DNA from: Triglochin maritima
Taxonomy: Eukaryota; Streptophyta; Magnoliopsida; Alismatales; Juncaginaceae
Length of the DNA: 64,000 nt
NCBI GenBank assembly: GCA_963682175.1
Contig: OY821772.1
Coordinates: forward strand, 55,202,925 to 55,266,924
Direction of reading: 5' to 3'
Shown: one piece after another, positions 13,211-28,560 of the stretch
How positions within the stretch are numbered: position 1 is the stretch's first letter
How the letters are laid out: every line of letters begins with the position of its first letter
Notes under the pieces: model-generated
Database searches by the model: none
What the model was told of the DNA's origin: nothing
What the model saw: the letters and a program-made list of their open reading frames with translations, nothing else
Made by a program: the position numbers and the translations under genes

Positions 13211-13690
13211 ATATTTTAGTGAAAGGCTGACATAGAAGATAAAACTACAGAAGATTAGTTTTTTTGTTTTGATGAAAGTACGTGCACCAAATGTTGAATG
13301 TAGAGGTAGTTGTATCGCGTCATTCAAATGGCACATGTTCCAACGCCACATCACAGCCGTCCATTGCAGATCAACCCACGCCATCCGTCCGATAACAAGC
13401 CCCCTGTTGGAGCGCACCGCACCAAACCTCAGGTTCGGAGTCAGCCTCGGGAAGCCGTTGAGTACAACACCGATTCCCGAACCTACTTCAAACCCCAAAC
13501 CTTCCATCTCCCCCAAAAATCCCAAATCGAGAACGACGAATCCAAAATCGCGATTAGGGTTCACTCCTCTCCAAAACCTTTCCACGTTTCCGCGTCCCGC
13601 CTTCGTTCGTGTTCCCGACGAGGTTTTCGGGACCATCTCGCGCTCGTTTCGGGTTAGGGTTTATGTGTTTGGAAGCTTCCCCCGTCCACG

Positions 13691-16600
13691 ATGGCGACGC
13701 TTGCCCCGATCGAGGAAGGAATCGTTAAGGTGGAGAGAACTCGCAAGATTTCGGTTGTGAGGAAAAGTCTGGCGGACATCTCGAACGTGAGTCGGATAGG
13801 GAAAGGGCGGAAATCGATGGTGGAGGCCAAAAGATCCACTTCTGGTCCTTCTCATGCCCAGGATTACGATCGGCTACTAAAGGTGAAAATTTAAAAATAA
13901 AATAAAATTCCTTTCCTTTTTTATTTTCTTGGATTATGTTATTGTTTGTTTTGCTGAAGGTGGTAATTTTTTTGTTTGAATGTAGGAGTACGCGGCGGTG
14001 GTGGCGCTTCTACAGCAGAAAGAGTAAGTCTTTTAGCGACGTCGAGCGGGATGAAAATGTGTGTTTCCACTTGGAATGTTATCACGCTGTTTGTGTTTGC
14101 TGAAATTTGTTTGTCGTGGTGGATTCTGCAGGAAGGTCATAGAGTATAGCAATAGGGGGTTTCAGAAGCTGCAAGTGGCATTTCACCAATTGAAGCAGCA
14201 GAATTGCCAGCTTGCTCGTGCTAATACTCAGATGCTAGGGGTTTGTTCTTTCTCTGCTTTGTGCATGATAATGATCTTTATGCCATGTGAAATTTGAGTT
14301 GATTAGAAACTGTTATTGGTTTTTCATTTTTGCATTCGTTCTTGTCTAATTGTGAATGTCGTGGACAATTGTCAGTAAATGGTATTCATGTATACTGTGT
14401 AAACTTGAATCAGAAAAAGAGCAGTGAAGAAGTATCTACAACATCATTGTAAAACATAAAATCTAGAGGGCAGGTTCCCTTTCCTTCGTATTCTAGATAG
14501 ATTCTAAAATGTAAGTCAGTGGTATATAGTCAAAAGCCACACCATTTTTGATATATGATTGCTGAAATTAGATGAAAGAGATTTTACTTTGGTGGTATCA
14601 AACATGTAGGCATCGATTCTAGTGGTATTCCATGTAAATCTTTCCCCGTTAGTTAAAGAGTGTATATGTTTTTTTTTTACTTCAAATGATAGTCTCTATT
14701 TGCATCTCAAGTCGAAGAACAATATAAACATGCATGATGGTTATGTATATATGTTATAAAGTGTATTGATTCAACTTTTTAAAATTTTCAGGAGTTGAAC
14801 TTGACCAGAGACAGAGTAAGTTACATGTTCTTCTGGAATTGTTAGATTGAAAGCAATTGTTCAAACATGCAACTGTATTATCACATCTTCGTTCAATGTG
14901 CTATTCGTGCTTGACAGATTAAAATAGTCGAGCATGCACTAAAATGTCAAGGAGCAGTTCAGAGAAAAGCATGTTTAAACTTGCGGGTTTGTATAAATAT
15001 CTTAGATGAATTCCCAGTTTATAGATTAAAGCCGGGTTGCTGACATTGCATTCACACTGCAGATGAAAGACCAGCTGAACAATATACTCTCGGATAAGAT
15101 AAGCCATGCCGTAATTCAGCAAACTCTTTCTTTTTTCATAATTTATCCGTTATGACAGAGGATGAATAAATCTGTTCTATTTATTCTACTTAATATCAGG
15201 CGGCAGATCTAACTAACTCTATTGGGGAAGAAGGGGGTGAATGCCCGCTACCTAGTCACAAAACGGATTGTACATTCAATGGAAAGTGTCCCTCGAGAAA
15301 TATTTGTAAGAATGCGTGCCACATATTCACTATACTTGTTCCATGTTGTGTACCATTTGATTTTTATTTTTTCTTATAGTAAGGTCTATCATTTATTTAT
15401 GGTAAGTTTCTCTGATGTTCCGAATGGGTGTTTGCAGCCTCCCATTGTTCTGTTATGGCAAGAAATGAAAAGGCTGAGAAGGGAAAGGATGATAGGTAAG
15501 TACTGAGTGGGCAAAACACAGTAATTGTATTCTAAGCTTGTGATCCAAATATTATAAGATCATTTATTAAATAAACACAGAAACAACCTTTTTGCTTAAA
15601 AAGGCAAGGGAAAAGTGGCATACGAATATACCTTCCCCCAACCTTCGCATAGTAGGGAACCTTGTGTCATGCACCGGGGTTGCCTTAAGCATATTCATGT
15701 CTAAAATTCTGAACAGCAACTTCGAAGACAAAAAATAACCGCTGAAGCCGTCTAAATTAGTCATATGCAAAATGGGTGAGGATCTAAATATTTATGCAAC
15801 TGTTAAGCCTTTTTGTTTCCTAAATGGATTTCTATCTTGCAACTTATCTATTTTAAGTTTTAACTATCACTTGTGAAACCAATTTTTTTTCTTTCTTTCT
15901 GTGCAGAGGATCCAAGCTTAGGTGCTCCAGTAACATCAACACTCAAGCTGAAACCTCTACTTCGATCATCGAATTAAAAGGCGAAACAGATGAAACTCAA
16001 CACAATGTCCCTGATTGTATTACCAGGAAAAAGACTCTACCAGCTGAGTTGGATACTGCTATTAAAGTTCATCAAGCAGAAGAAAACAACAATAATAAAC
16101 GGTAAGTACATCATGTGGTCCAATCAACAACCCTCATACCGTGCTTGTTCCAGATAACTATGTAGATCGAATCAAGTTAATCAACAATCACATAGGGTCA
16201 TTGGGCACTATATGTTTACATCTCCCAATTTTCTGTTCCTTTACTACAAATCAGGCTTTTAATGAATTTGAATTTTGATGTTCCTTGTGCAGAAGGTCTA
16301 AACGGAGGCAATCAAGTAGCTTTAGCTCCATTAAACTCAAAGATGAAACAGATGAGACTCAACGAAATGTGTCTGATGGTTTCACGAAGAACAAGATTCT
16401 ACTAGTTGAGTTGGAGCCTGCGATAGCAGTTCATCAAACTGAAGAAAACAACATCAATAGTAGACGGTAAATGCGCCACGTGGGCCAATTAGCAACTCAT
16501 ATTTGCTTGTTCCAGATAACTGTGCAGATCCAAACAAATGAATCAACTATTATATGGGGTCATTTGGCACAGAATTTTTGTATTTTCCGATTATCAACTG

Positions 16601-17028
16601 TTGCATTCTTTTCTTGTCATCTTATCATTCTCTTTAGGTCAGACTATTAATTAATGTCATGTTACCTGCACAGGACTAAACGGAGGCAATCAAGTAGCTT
16701 TAACGCCATCACATCTATGCATATCTCCGACATTAACTCCAGAGATGGAACCATCATGGAGGAATTCAGTCAGCAGGACCATGCTGCAGCATTGATTCCA
16801 AAAATCATTAGCAAGAATGACAAGAATCTAGATAGCAAGACCAAAGCTTCAACGCCCCGGACAGGAAAAGTAGAACATCAGATCAGAAAAGATTCATCAT
16901 CTCGAAGCCTAGGCCAAGAGCAAGAGCTACCGGAAACATCGTCAACTCAAAGACCTTCTCGCAGGGCTACTATTGGTGTATCTTACAGGGAAAAACCCTT
17001 GAATGTGAAGATGCGTAGGGATGAATAA
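13691..17028 (+). CDS. SGO1: Shugoshin (centromeric cohesion protector), 11 exons
   Basis: Shugoshin recruits PP2A to protect centromeric cohesin, chiefly in meiosis I. Exons: 13691-13882, 13986-14023, 14132-14240, 14792-14815, 14918-14986, 15063-15110, 15200-15305, 15438-15495, 15907-16101, 16293-16466 and 16674-17028; the frame is open throughout (455 aa). Seen: an N-terminal RKSLADISN segment, a coiled coil with YAAVVALLQQKE, GFQKLQVAFHQLKQQNCQLA and RANTQMLGELN (about residues 60-125), the C-terminal KRRQSSSF repeats, and the basic shugoshin C-box RPSRRATIGVSYREKPLNVK before the stop. Exons 9 and 10, with their downstream introns, are a tandem duplication, so KRRQSSSF occurs twice (exons 10 and 11). 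Exon 4 is only 24 nt. Exons 5-8 are the least conserved; their borders rest on splice sites and phase. The start is the first ATG in frame with the conserved N-terminus. It is convergent with the ITPase gene. Confidence 0.87.
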
Positions 17029-17674
17029 ACCTCAGAGGCTCTGAATACAGTAGAACTAGGAATGTGATGGTTATGTGAGAAGCATAAACCTGTAGGATTT
17101 CTTAAATTTTGTGTTCTATGATGTAACATTTCTTCCTTCTGTCATTGCGTTGTGATGAAGGAAAGTTAACTTCCTTAATGTTGTTAATCAGTTGTTACAC
17201 GATTCCGCAATCGTTGATGGTACCGTATTTTTTGTGTTCACTTTTTTTCTTGGCAAGCATTTTAAATAATGTCGTTCCTCAATGTCCAGGCTATAGTTTC
17301 TCTTGACATGGCCTGCAGAATATTTTGTCCGCATTGTTACATCGGATTTGAGCAGAAACTCCGAGAAAAGCACAAATCATAACTGAAACAGAAGATGAAC
17401 TGAGCTTTGCTTTCGGATTCATCGACCACAGGTGACTCCTACAGAATGTAGTCAGAACTCACGAGGTTATTTTTACCTCAGCCACACAAAATCAGGTAAA
17501 TCTCAAGCTTGCAGAACAATTCTAGATGCATAGGCGCAGTAATAGTAAAAATCAAAAGACTAGCTGAACTCTATGATGTTTAAAGTATGAACTATCATTC
17601 TTTGTTTACAACCATGCCGAAAGGAATTTGTTGGATAGGATGCCTCCAACTCTCAAATCGTGAATAGCAGTTCG
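17029..17674. other. Convergent 3' ends of SGO1 and ITPase genes
   Basis: About 650 bp holding both 3' UTRs. No coding potential beyond chance ORFs and no recognised repeat were seen. Confidence 0.5.
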
Positions 17675-20337
<2,663 letters not shown>

Positions 20338-21460
20338 CGTACTACTCCCCTCCGACCAAGTCTGATGGAGTTATAGCTGGCGGAAAGGGTTCGAGGTTTC
20401 CACTTGGGGAAGTAGATGTGTTTGGGATTTTTATGTTAGGCCCCCTACCTGTTTTAGGATATGTGACAAACGTGTTGACTTCTTTGCTGTTGAGATGAGT
20501 GAAATTTTATATTCTTGTGGGTTTAAACTTTAAACGATCTAATTATATATATTTTAAAGGTTTCGTAATTACTAGTATAACTTTTAATGAAATTTTATTT
20601 GTTTGTGACATCTTACGATAAGATTTCACTAGAGACCGTCTTAGAAGTACCATGAATTTTGAGGGAAACAACATTATTCGAAAATATATGTTAATCAATC
20701 TTACGAGGTGTTTGGAAGTTGGAACAACCATGAATAATGCATTACAAATCTACATTTTAGCTGAAAATACTTTTTCCAAAGAAAAGTTGTAGTCTCAAAT
20801 ACGTTGTGTCATTCCTTTTATGTTTCTTATGAAACATTTGATTTTACAAAAAAAAAAATCATTTTTTAGCCAAACACGTAATTGTTACGAAAATACATTA
20901 TTTGAATTTGATGTCAATTTGGAGAATATATTTTTGAAATCAAAATTTGAAAACTTTAGTTATCCAAACATCACTCAAAGTTATTTTTGTAATTTTACGA
21001 ATTAAACATTGATTCCAAAACGTTGAAACAAACAAAAAGACTTCAGCCAGTGAAGCCAAAAAAGCCACAACTAGTTTTTGCTCCAGCATTCTAAATTAAA
21101 ATTTAGTCCGTGATGACGATTTTTATCATCGTTCCAACCAATACGGTAATATAAAAAACATATATGTTAAAACGTATTACTGAGCACTAACAACGTGTTA
21201 AGGTGCGATTGATTTGGAGGAAATCGAATAACTTTTGAAACTATATTTTCATGACTTTCCTTTACTTTACAGTGGAAGTGGAGGAGTCATCCCAAGTATA
21301 AAATTATAAAGTTGATTTATAAAACTTTTGGAACTGAACTTCACTTAGTTTTTTTACGAATCAAACTTCATAATTCGTTTTAGAAGTTCAATTTTTCTAC
21401 TTCACGTTATTATCCCAAAAACTAAATCACACCCACATGTTAAGTTAATTATTTCAAAGG
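20338..21460. other. ITPase upstream region
   Basis: AT-rich spacer between the ITPase start and the left end of M2. It should contain the ITPase promoter, but no specific element could be supported. No gene seen. Confidence 0.4.
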
Positions 21461-21599
21461 TATTAATTAATGGCAAAAAAATTAAAATAAATTTTTTAAT
21501 TTTTTTGCCAAAATAAACCTCAATAAAAAGTATTTGTCAAACTAGACTTGCTGCCACCACGTGGTGACACGTGGCGGCGACGGGTTTGTTTTTTAGTAC

Positions 21600-21790
21600 A
21601 TATAGAACTCGGCATCACCAGTGTCGAATTCTCTTTGTTTTTTATTACCCAACACTTGTCATATTCCACTCGACGTGAGTTGCCAGGAGAACAGTGATTC
21701 AAATAGAACTCGACACTGGGTATGCCGAGTTCTATTTGAACTGTTCTCCTGACACTCAGATCGTAACGCCGAGTTCCGTGGGGCTACAAA
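21600..21790. repeat. M2 left subterminal GAACTCGGCA palindromes
   Basis: Copies of an imperfect 27-bp palindrome with arms GAACTCGGCA and TGCCGAGTTC and a 7-bp spacer. Two copies lie here, at about 21607 and 21709, plus a half-site GCCGAGTTCC near 21770. The same motif recurs at the right end of M2. Confidence 0.7.
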
Positions 21791-22699
21791 AGCAGCCCGA
21801 CGCCTCCCCTCTCCCCCTCCGCCGAGTTCTCGCGATTTTAAGGTTAGGGTTTCGATTTTTTTTCGTTTTCCACTGTTTTCTTGTTTTTTTATGTATTAGG
21901 ATGATATACGTTGTTGTTTTAGGTATGATTGTAGTGTTTTTGTTGGTTTAGGAACCCGTTTTGGTGCAAACTCGATTTCGATTTTTGTTTTTTAGGCCAA
22001 ACTTTTTATTTCTTGTTTGTTAGTTGATTATTGATTTTAGTTTTGTTGATTGTAGGTCTACGGTAGTAATCTTAAAAATAGTTGAATTTAAGTTTGGTTA
22101 TTGTGATTGAAATTAGATTTGTTGTTGTTATTTTGGTTTGAATGTATGTTAGTTTGGATGAATGTAAACTTAAAAATGATTTATTTGAGTTTAAATGTAT
22201 GTGAGTTTGAATGTGTGTGTGAGAATTGAAGTTTGATTTTTTAGTCTTAAAAATAGAGTAATAATGTATGTGGGTTTTAATGGAAAAAAATATTTTGAAG
22301 TTGAGAAATATGTTCGTTAAATATATTGTGATTTGCATGTTGAGAGATACGTCGTTACTTAGATGTTTAGAATGTGAAGATGTTATTTGTAGTATTGTTA
22401 GTTTGTTCTACCGTGCAGGTTTAAATTTACGAATTTGAAAAATATATGGGAGGTTCTGTCAAAATTTTTTTAAAAAAATCTGACATGATTAGTAACGATG
22501 TTTATTGGAGTTGATTTTATTAGAGAGATTGCTCGACGTTTACAGTCGTTTGCTACTACACTCGATTGAGGTAATTCCTAAAACATTTGAGTATTTTCAA
22601 CTTTTTAAGTAGTTAGTAATGAAGAACAACCATCTCACTTGAACACATTTTCAAATTTAATTAATATATGTTAGGTAAGGATAAAGATGATGAATGATC

Positions 22700-25430
22700 T
22701 TTGTTGGTCATTTATAATGAGAAATTAGAATGTAACGGAGATGTGGCAGAATATACAGGATTTGACCGCAAATTGGTAGTTATTCCGTTGAACATAAAAT
22801 ATGAGGATTTAATGGATGTTATAAGATTTGAATGTTGTTATTCACACAGTATGTTTGATGTCAAGTTGACGGCGAAATTGACATTAAACAATGATTGGAC
22901 ATACGTTCCATTAACCAATGATAGGTCGGTTTATGGATTGATGCGTTTGTTTAAACGGATGTCTGTGGTTGGAGTGTATGTGGAAGTTGAACCTAAAGTG
23001 CCCGACCCTACGCTGACAACCAACACTCATTCGCCGGAGTATGGTCCAGTAAGGTCGACCGGTTGGGACTGTGGAATAGATTTGAATATAAGTCTAAATC
23101 CTACAACCGAAGTTCCGATATACCACCAAATTCCGTTTTTCCAATCGCATAACTTCCAAACAAGCAACGAATGGTCAGAAAATGCGTGTGACATTCCTTC
23201 CATCAGTGCAAATCGTTATCCTGGTTTGTCGCAATTTGAACACATGCATTACAGTCATGATGAGTTTGCTCGAGGGGCTGAACCATCTACCTCATATCCC
23301 TCCCTTGGGCTTGGTTTGTCAGCTGTTGACCCAATTCATTTTAGTCGACCAGAAGTCCTGGAAGAGATGCATAGCGTTCAAGATGATGACACTGAGGAAT
23401 TAGGGGATTACAACACACCTTTCGATGTAGAAGATGAACCTGAAGGTGTTTCTGCTAATGAAGTCGTTCCGGAGACGCAAGATGTCATATATGCGATGGA
23501 CAATCCATAAACCGTGAAGACGACGACGTTGTTGATAATGTAGTTGCTAACAACGACATGATTCCAACTTTTAATGAACTTCCCGATATCTTCGAGGACG
23601 ACAACTGGATAGAGAATTCTGTAATTGAACACTCATTCTTCGATGTTGTGAACAATTTGGAACGGAGCGATTGGCGTACGGAAGATGATCGTTCTTTCTG
23701 GGATAAACGATTTTTCCCAACGAAAGATGATTTGGTTCATGTTATGCAATCGTGGCACATTAAAAAGTTTGTTCAGTATTCAGTTGTGGTTTCTTCAACG
23801 AAACGGTATACAGTTCATTGTATTCGTCATGATGAAGATAACTGTAAATAGCGTCTACATGCGTCTGTCCTAAAAGGCTGCAAATATTTTCAAGTTAAAA
23901 CATACGACGCCGAGCACACTTGTTCCAATCTGATATTGCTAAAACGACAACAAACAATGCAATGCTAATTTTGTATGTGACTTGATAATGTCATCTGTTA
24001 GAACTAAGTTCACAATTACTCCTGCTGAAATAATGGAAATGGTGAAGACCAAATACTCACTTGAAATCGGTTACGATAAAGCATGACATGCTAGGCAAAA
24101 AGCGTTGAACCGAATTTATGGTGCCGAAGAAGACTGTTTTAAAGATCTGCGAAGGTTCCTCATAGTTCTCTGTCAGAATAATGAAGGATCTGTTGTCGAA
24201 ATAGAGTCTGTACAGGTAAATTCAGATGATGAGATGTTTTAGCGTGTGTTTTGGGCGTTCGTGCCTTCAATTAGTGAGTTTCAATATTGTAGACCTATTG
24301 TCAGTGTTGATGGAACACACCTTTATAGCAAATATAGAGGTTTATTGCAATTGTTGTGGGCTCGGATGCAAACAACGGAATTTTTCCTTTGACATTTGCT
24401 GTTGTAGAGAGCGAGAAGACAGGGTCGTGGACGTGGTTCATTCAATTGTTGGGAAGTAGAGTTACGAGGCGACCCGATTCGTGTATTATCACCGACAGAT
24501 TTTCGGGAATAAACGCTTGTGTGCGAGCCGCATTTCCACTTTCGGATGTGCATGTACATCGATTCTGTCTTCGAGACATGAAAGCAAATCTTGCTAAACA
24601 TCGAAATTGCAAGGAAAGATTGAGACAAATCAAGTTTTACGAAGCGGGTAAAACTCATTCCTTTATGAAATTTGAAGAGTTAACGAAGGCTATTGCAGAG
24701 TAACATAAACCGGTATACGAGTGGATTCAACATCAAGGTCCTTTGGAAAGATGGACTTGTTGTCACGACGGGGGTCGACGTTTCGGATGTATGTCAACAA
24801 ACATGTCAGAAAGCTTCAACAATGTCTTACGATGGGCACGCGGTATGCTAATTACAACCATGATTTTGATGATCTTTCTCCGTTTGAACAAATTCTTTGT
24901 TAAAAGAATGGACGTCGTCGAGTCGTGGAATGAAACATATGTACCGACAGTCCACACCGTGGTGACGACAAACAACAATCTGACCAGAACACATAAAATA
25001 ACTCGGTACTACCAGCTGATGTACCAGGTTGAAGTCAATGACCAGAAAAAATATCTTGTGAAATTTGAAGAAGGAGTTATTACTTGCACTTGTGGATACA
25101 TAATTGCAATGCACGTCCCATGTTCACATGTACTAGCAGTTTGCAGTGACAGACATGCAAATGTCAACACTTCACATTTGGTGTCCTCGTATTATGAGGT
25201 TCAAATGTACAGGGAGGCGTACAAACCGATATTTATCCCAATTCCTGATGCGAGGTATTGACCAGATCGAGGTAACATCACAATGAAGCCTCCCCAAACC
25301 AAAAGACCTCCCGGTCGGCCTAAATAAACGTGAATCCGAAACGAGATGGACGAACACTTTAGAAGAAGGGTAAGGTGTAAGAGATGCGGCGGTATAATAC
25401 ATAAAAGAAAGCGATGCAAGGAACCTATAT
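22700..25430 (+). pseudogene. M2 mudrA-type transposase relic
   Basis: Decayed MULE transposase. The first open part (22701-23510) has the PB1-like N-terminal pattern of plant MuDR transposases (IYNEKLECNGDVAEYTG, VIPLNIKYEDL, DVIRFECCYS) followed by an acidic linker. A second part (23558-23850) carries SWRKRFFPTKDDL-like sequence, seen as DKRFFPTKDDLVHVM, of the MuDR DNA-binding domain. The catalytic part has SWTWFIQLL, DSCIITDRFSGI and LPLSDVHVHRFCLRDMKAN-like blocks (24356-24703). The C-terminal part has the SWIM finger CTCGYIIAMHVPCSH (about 25088-25132) and, after a stop near 25260, a CxxCG..HxxxxC knuckle (about 25375-25425). Stops and frame changes at about 23510, 23850-24350 and 24702 disable it. 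The 22701 frame has no ATG. Confidence 0.82.
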
Positions 25431-28019
25431 AGCGAAATATTTTGTATGTAACTATTTAGTGAGACTTGAATGAATGTAAGAGTTGATTAATTGTAAGACT
25501 TGAATTAATGTAATGTATTTTGTTATGACTTGAATGAATGTACGCCTTTCATTTTTAAGAGTTGATTAATTATAAGACTTGAATTAATGTAATGTATTTT
25601 TTAGGACTGCAATTTTTTATGAGTTTGATGATTTGCAACACTTTCATATTTTTTTAATAACTCACATGGTGTAGTGGATAAATTAGACTCCAATTTTTAT
25701 GACTCCATTTTTTCCTAACTGTAATTAATATTACGTTGAGTTTAATATTTGCAACAATTCAATGTTTTCTAATATTTAACGTGTTATGTACAGATGGAGT
25801 TTGGTGGTTCCAGTACTGGTTCGGTTAGAAGTAGCTACGCTTCACAGGGTCCGGTAGACAGATTAGTGTTGATTTTGCAGGTCAACCACAAGTCTGACTT
25901 GTTCAAAGATTTTGTAAGCATTTTACGTCTTCAAGTTAAATATTTGCACATGGGTTTCAATATTCTGACATTTCTCTAAATTTATGCAGAAGGATGTTGA
26001 TGGTGTAAAATGCGTTGAGCATGGATCGAAGCTCAACGAATGACATATCACTGATGAGAGGATGTTGTTTCTGCTAGATATGACAGGGTTTGACACAGTC
26101 ACTCGGTTGGGCCGAGTCCAGTTGGATCATACCTTGCTGGGGGCGATGGTCGAGCGTTGGAGTCCGGAGACTCACTCATTTCACCTGCGACATGGTGAGA
26201 TCACGTGCACCTTGCGTGACATCTCTATGATTACCGGCTTGCGCGTAGATGGTTTGCCGGTGTGTAAGTCTCAGGAGTACGTTTGGTCAGAGGTTTGCAT
26301 GGATTTATTGGGTCTGGTCCCCGATGACTTGTGTCGTAAGGGGTCCGTAACTCTGGGTTGGTTGCAAGCTCAGTTTCAACAGTTGTCTTTTGATGCTGAC
26401 GAGGAGACAATTACACGACACATCAGAGCATTTATTCTGTTCCAGCTGGGATGCAATATTTTGGCAGATAAGAGTGACATGATGGTTCACTTGAAGTACC
26501 TGTCTTTGCTCGGAGATTTGGCCATCGCATCGGAGTACAGTTGGGGTAGTGCGATTCTGGCCCACTTATATCACATGTTAGACGAAGCTTCACTGATTCC
26601 GACCAAACATCTGTGTGGTTTTCTTACGTTCCTGCAGTTGTGGTGCTGGGAACATCTACACATTGGGAGACCTTTGAAGAGCAGACCATTACTATACCCG
26701 GAAGACGAGAGGGCACCATTAGGTGCCCGTTGGAGACGACCAAGAACATTCAAGGGTAGTGCGAAGACGACGACACTTGATTTTTATCAGAATGAGCTGG
26801 ACGTGCAGGAATTCGATCAAGTGATCTGGGACCTTTATGAAAGGAATGTGTTCTAAAAGTTTTACTTTTATATGTCAATTATTATGAATTGGATGTGCAA
26901 ACATTTTGTTCATTGATTATGATATTCGTCTTTTGGAAGTGTTAAGGAAGATGCGTTTGGTCCTTAACCGTAGAGCTCTAAAAGATAATGGTTTACATAA
27001 ATCAAAAATTATTCACAATCATGGTAATTAACATGGAACATTAATCACCGAGATAAGATTGTCGTGTTGGTCATCGATTGTTGTAGCTCTACAAATAATT
27101 GACGACACGAGTATATAAAAGAGGAAAAGATTACTTTTATATATTGAATAGACATAACAAGTAAAACATCATTGTAATTGTGTTTCGTGTCATTAATGCT
27201 TTACTGTGTCTTGGATCCTAAGATATGAGACTTATATCTTTTCACTCAAGAAATGCTTAATTTGATTATTGTCAAAAGTTATCAATGAGTATAGTGCTAA
27301 AGACAATAGTTGGTTGAACATGACTTGTGCTGGAAAAGATAGCTAGTCAAACGATTATCGTTCCCCCTCTTAATTGAGTGATGATATTAGTGAGCCATTT
27401 GATAAAGCAAAATTATAATGTGCACAATGTAACTTGAGTTAAGTTACATAGTTATAATTAGCTTAAAGAGATCAAGAAATGAATAAAATACAAAGGTGAC
27501 ACATTTCTACTTTGTATATATTCTTAATATCATGAGACAAGGGACAGACACAAGTGGTGCACTTAGATCACTAAATGGATCGTGTTTTAGTTCGAGTGGA
27601 ACAAAAACATCTATGTTAATTGGGTAACTATAATATGTAGCTAGAAACTGCTTATAGTTTGAGATATTAATTGTTTAATATCGCTGCCAATGTAGCTTAG
27701 ATCCTTCTATATGTCACACCACAAAACTAGGAACACAATAAGCTTGATTTTGAGTTCATATGATGTGTCGGGTTTCATGTGAAAAATGGACACATGTGGT
27801 AAACGAATAAAATCAACATGTCATGAGAATTGACATAATTCGAATCATAATAAATTCATATGATGTGTGTATATTATGGGGTGTAATAATTTAATATTAC
27901 ATAAGATAATATATTACATAAGATATGAATTTGCTAAAACCCCAAAAGATTAAATTTTGTTGGAAATAAATCCAAAATTTGACAAAGTCAAAATCAGGGT
28001 CAAACACGGTGAACCGTTC

Positions 28020-28385
28020 AGGGTTTGGTCGACCGGGGTATCTTCGGATCGGTTAACCGAATGGGGAACGGGTAAACACAATTGGTTGACCAAAATTGTC
28101 TAGAGTCCCTGGACAATCGGTTCGGTTCACCGAGTGTGAACGGTCAACCGAGAAAAAATATTTTCGGTAGACCGAATGTGACACGGTTATCCGATGACTA
28201 TGCTCTAGGAGAAATTTTGGTGAGTCAATGGTAGACCGAAGAGAAGACGTGGTTCGTCCGAATTTTTCCAGAGAATTTTTCTCATGAGGAATCGGTCGAC
28301 CATCGAGCTCACGGTTCACCGAACACATGTTATAACCGAACAGTTCGGTTGACCGAATAATGCGCGGTCGACCGAACAATGCGAT
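28020..28385. repeat. CGGTCGACCGAA-like motif cluster in LTR
   Basis: About a dozen degenerate copies of CGGT(T/C)(G/A)ACCGAA, for instance CGGTTAACCGAA, CGGTTGACCGAA and CGGTCGACCGAA, spaced irregularly at about 20-40 bp, some 170-530 bp upstream of the LTR TATA box. The core is palindromic. Confidence 0.75.
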
Positions 28386-28553
28386 TTCTACCTGAATTAT
28401 TAAGAGATTAATTAGATCATGGATGGATTAATTCCAGAATTAATTAAAACGTTTTTGAGGATGCTTATGTGGAAATTTGAGATTAATTTTAGGAGAGAAT
28501 AAGCAAGGGATCATGACTAAAGAATAATTATTGATAATGATGTTTTGGGAGCC

Positions 28554-28560
28554 TATAAAA
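28554..28560 (+). promoter_or_regulatory. LTR TATA box
   Basis: TATAAAA in the 3' third of the 26838-29010 LTR, after the motif cluster and before a pyrimidine-rich leader. Position and sequence fit the U3/R border of a plant LTR. Confidence 0.6.

Noticed and set aside
13269..13760. Overlapping ORFs of 115-163 codons on both strands upstream of shugoshin
   Set aside because: This GC-richer DNA is the probable promoter and 5' UTR of SGO1; none of the peptides resembles a known protein and all frames are equally open.
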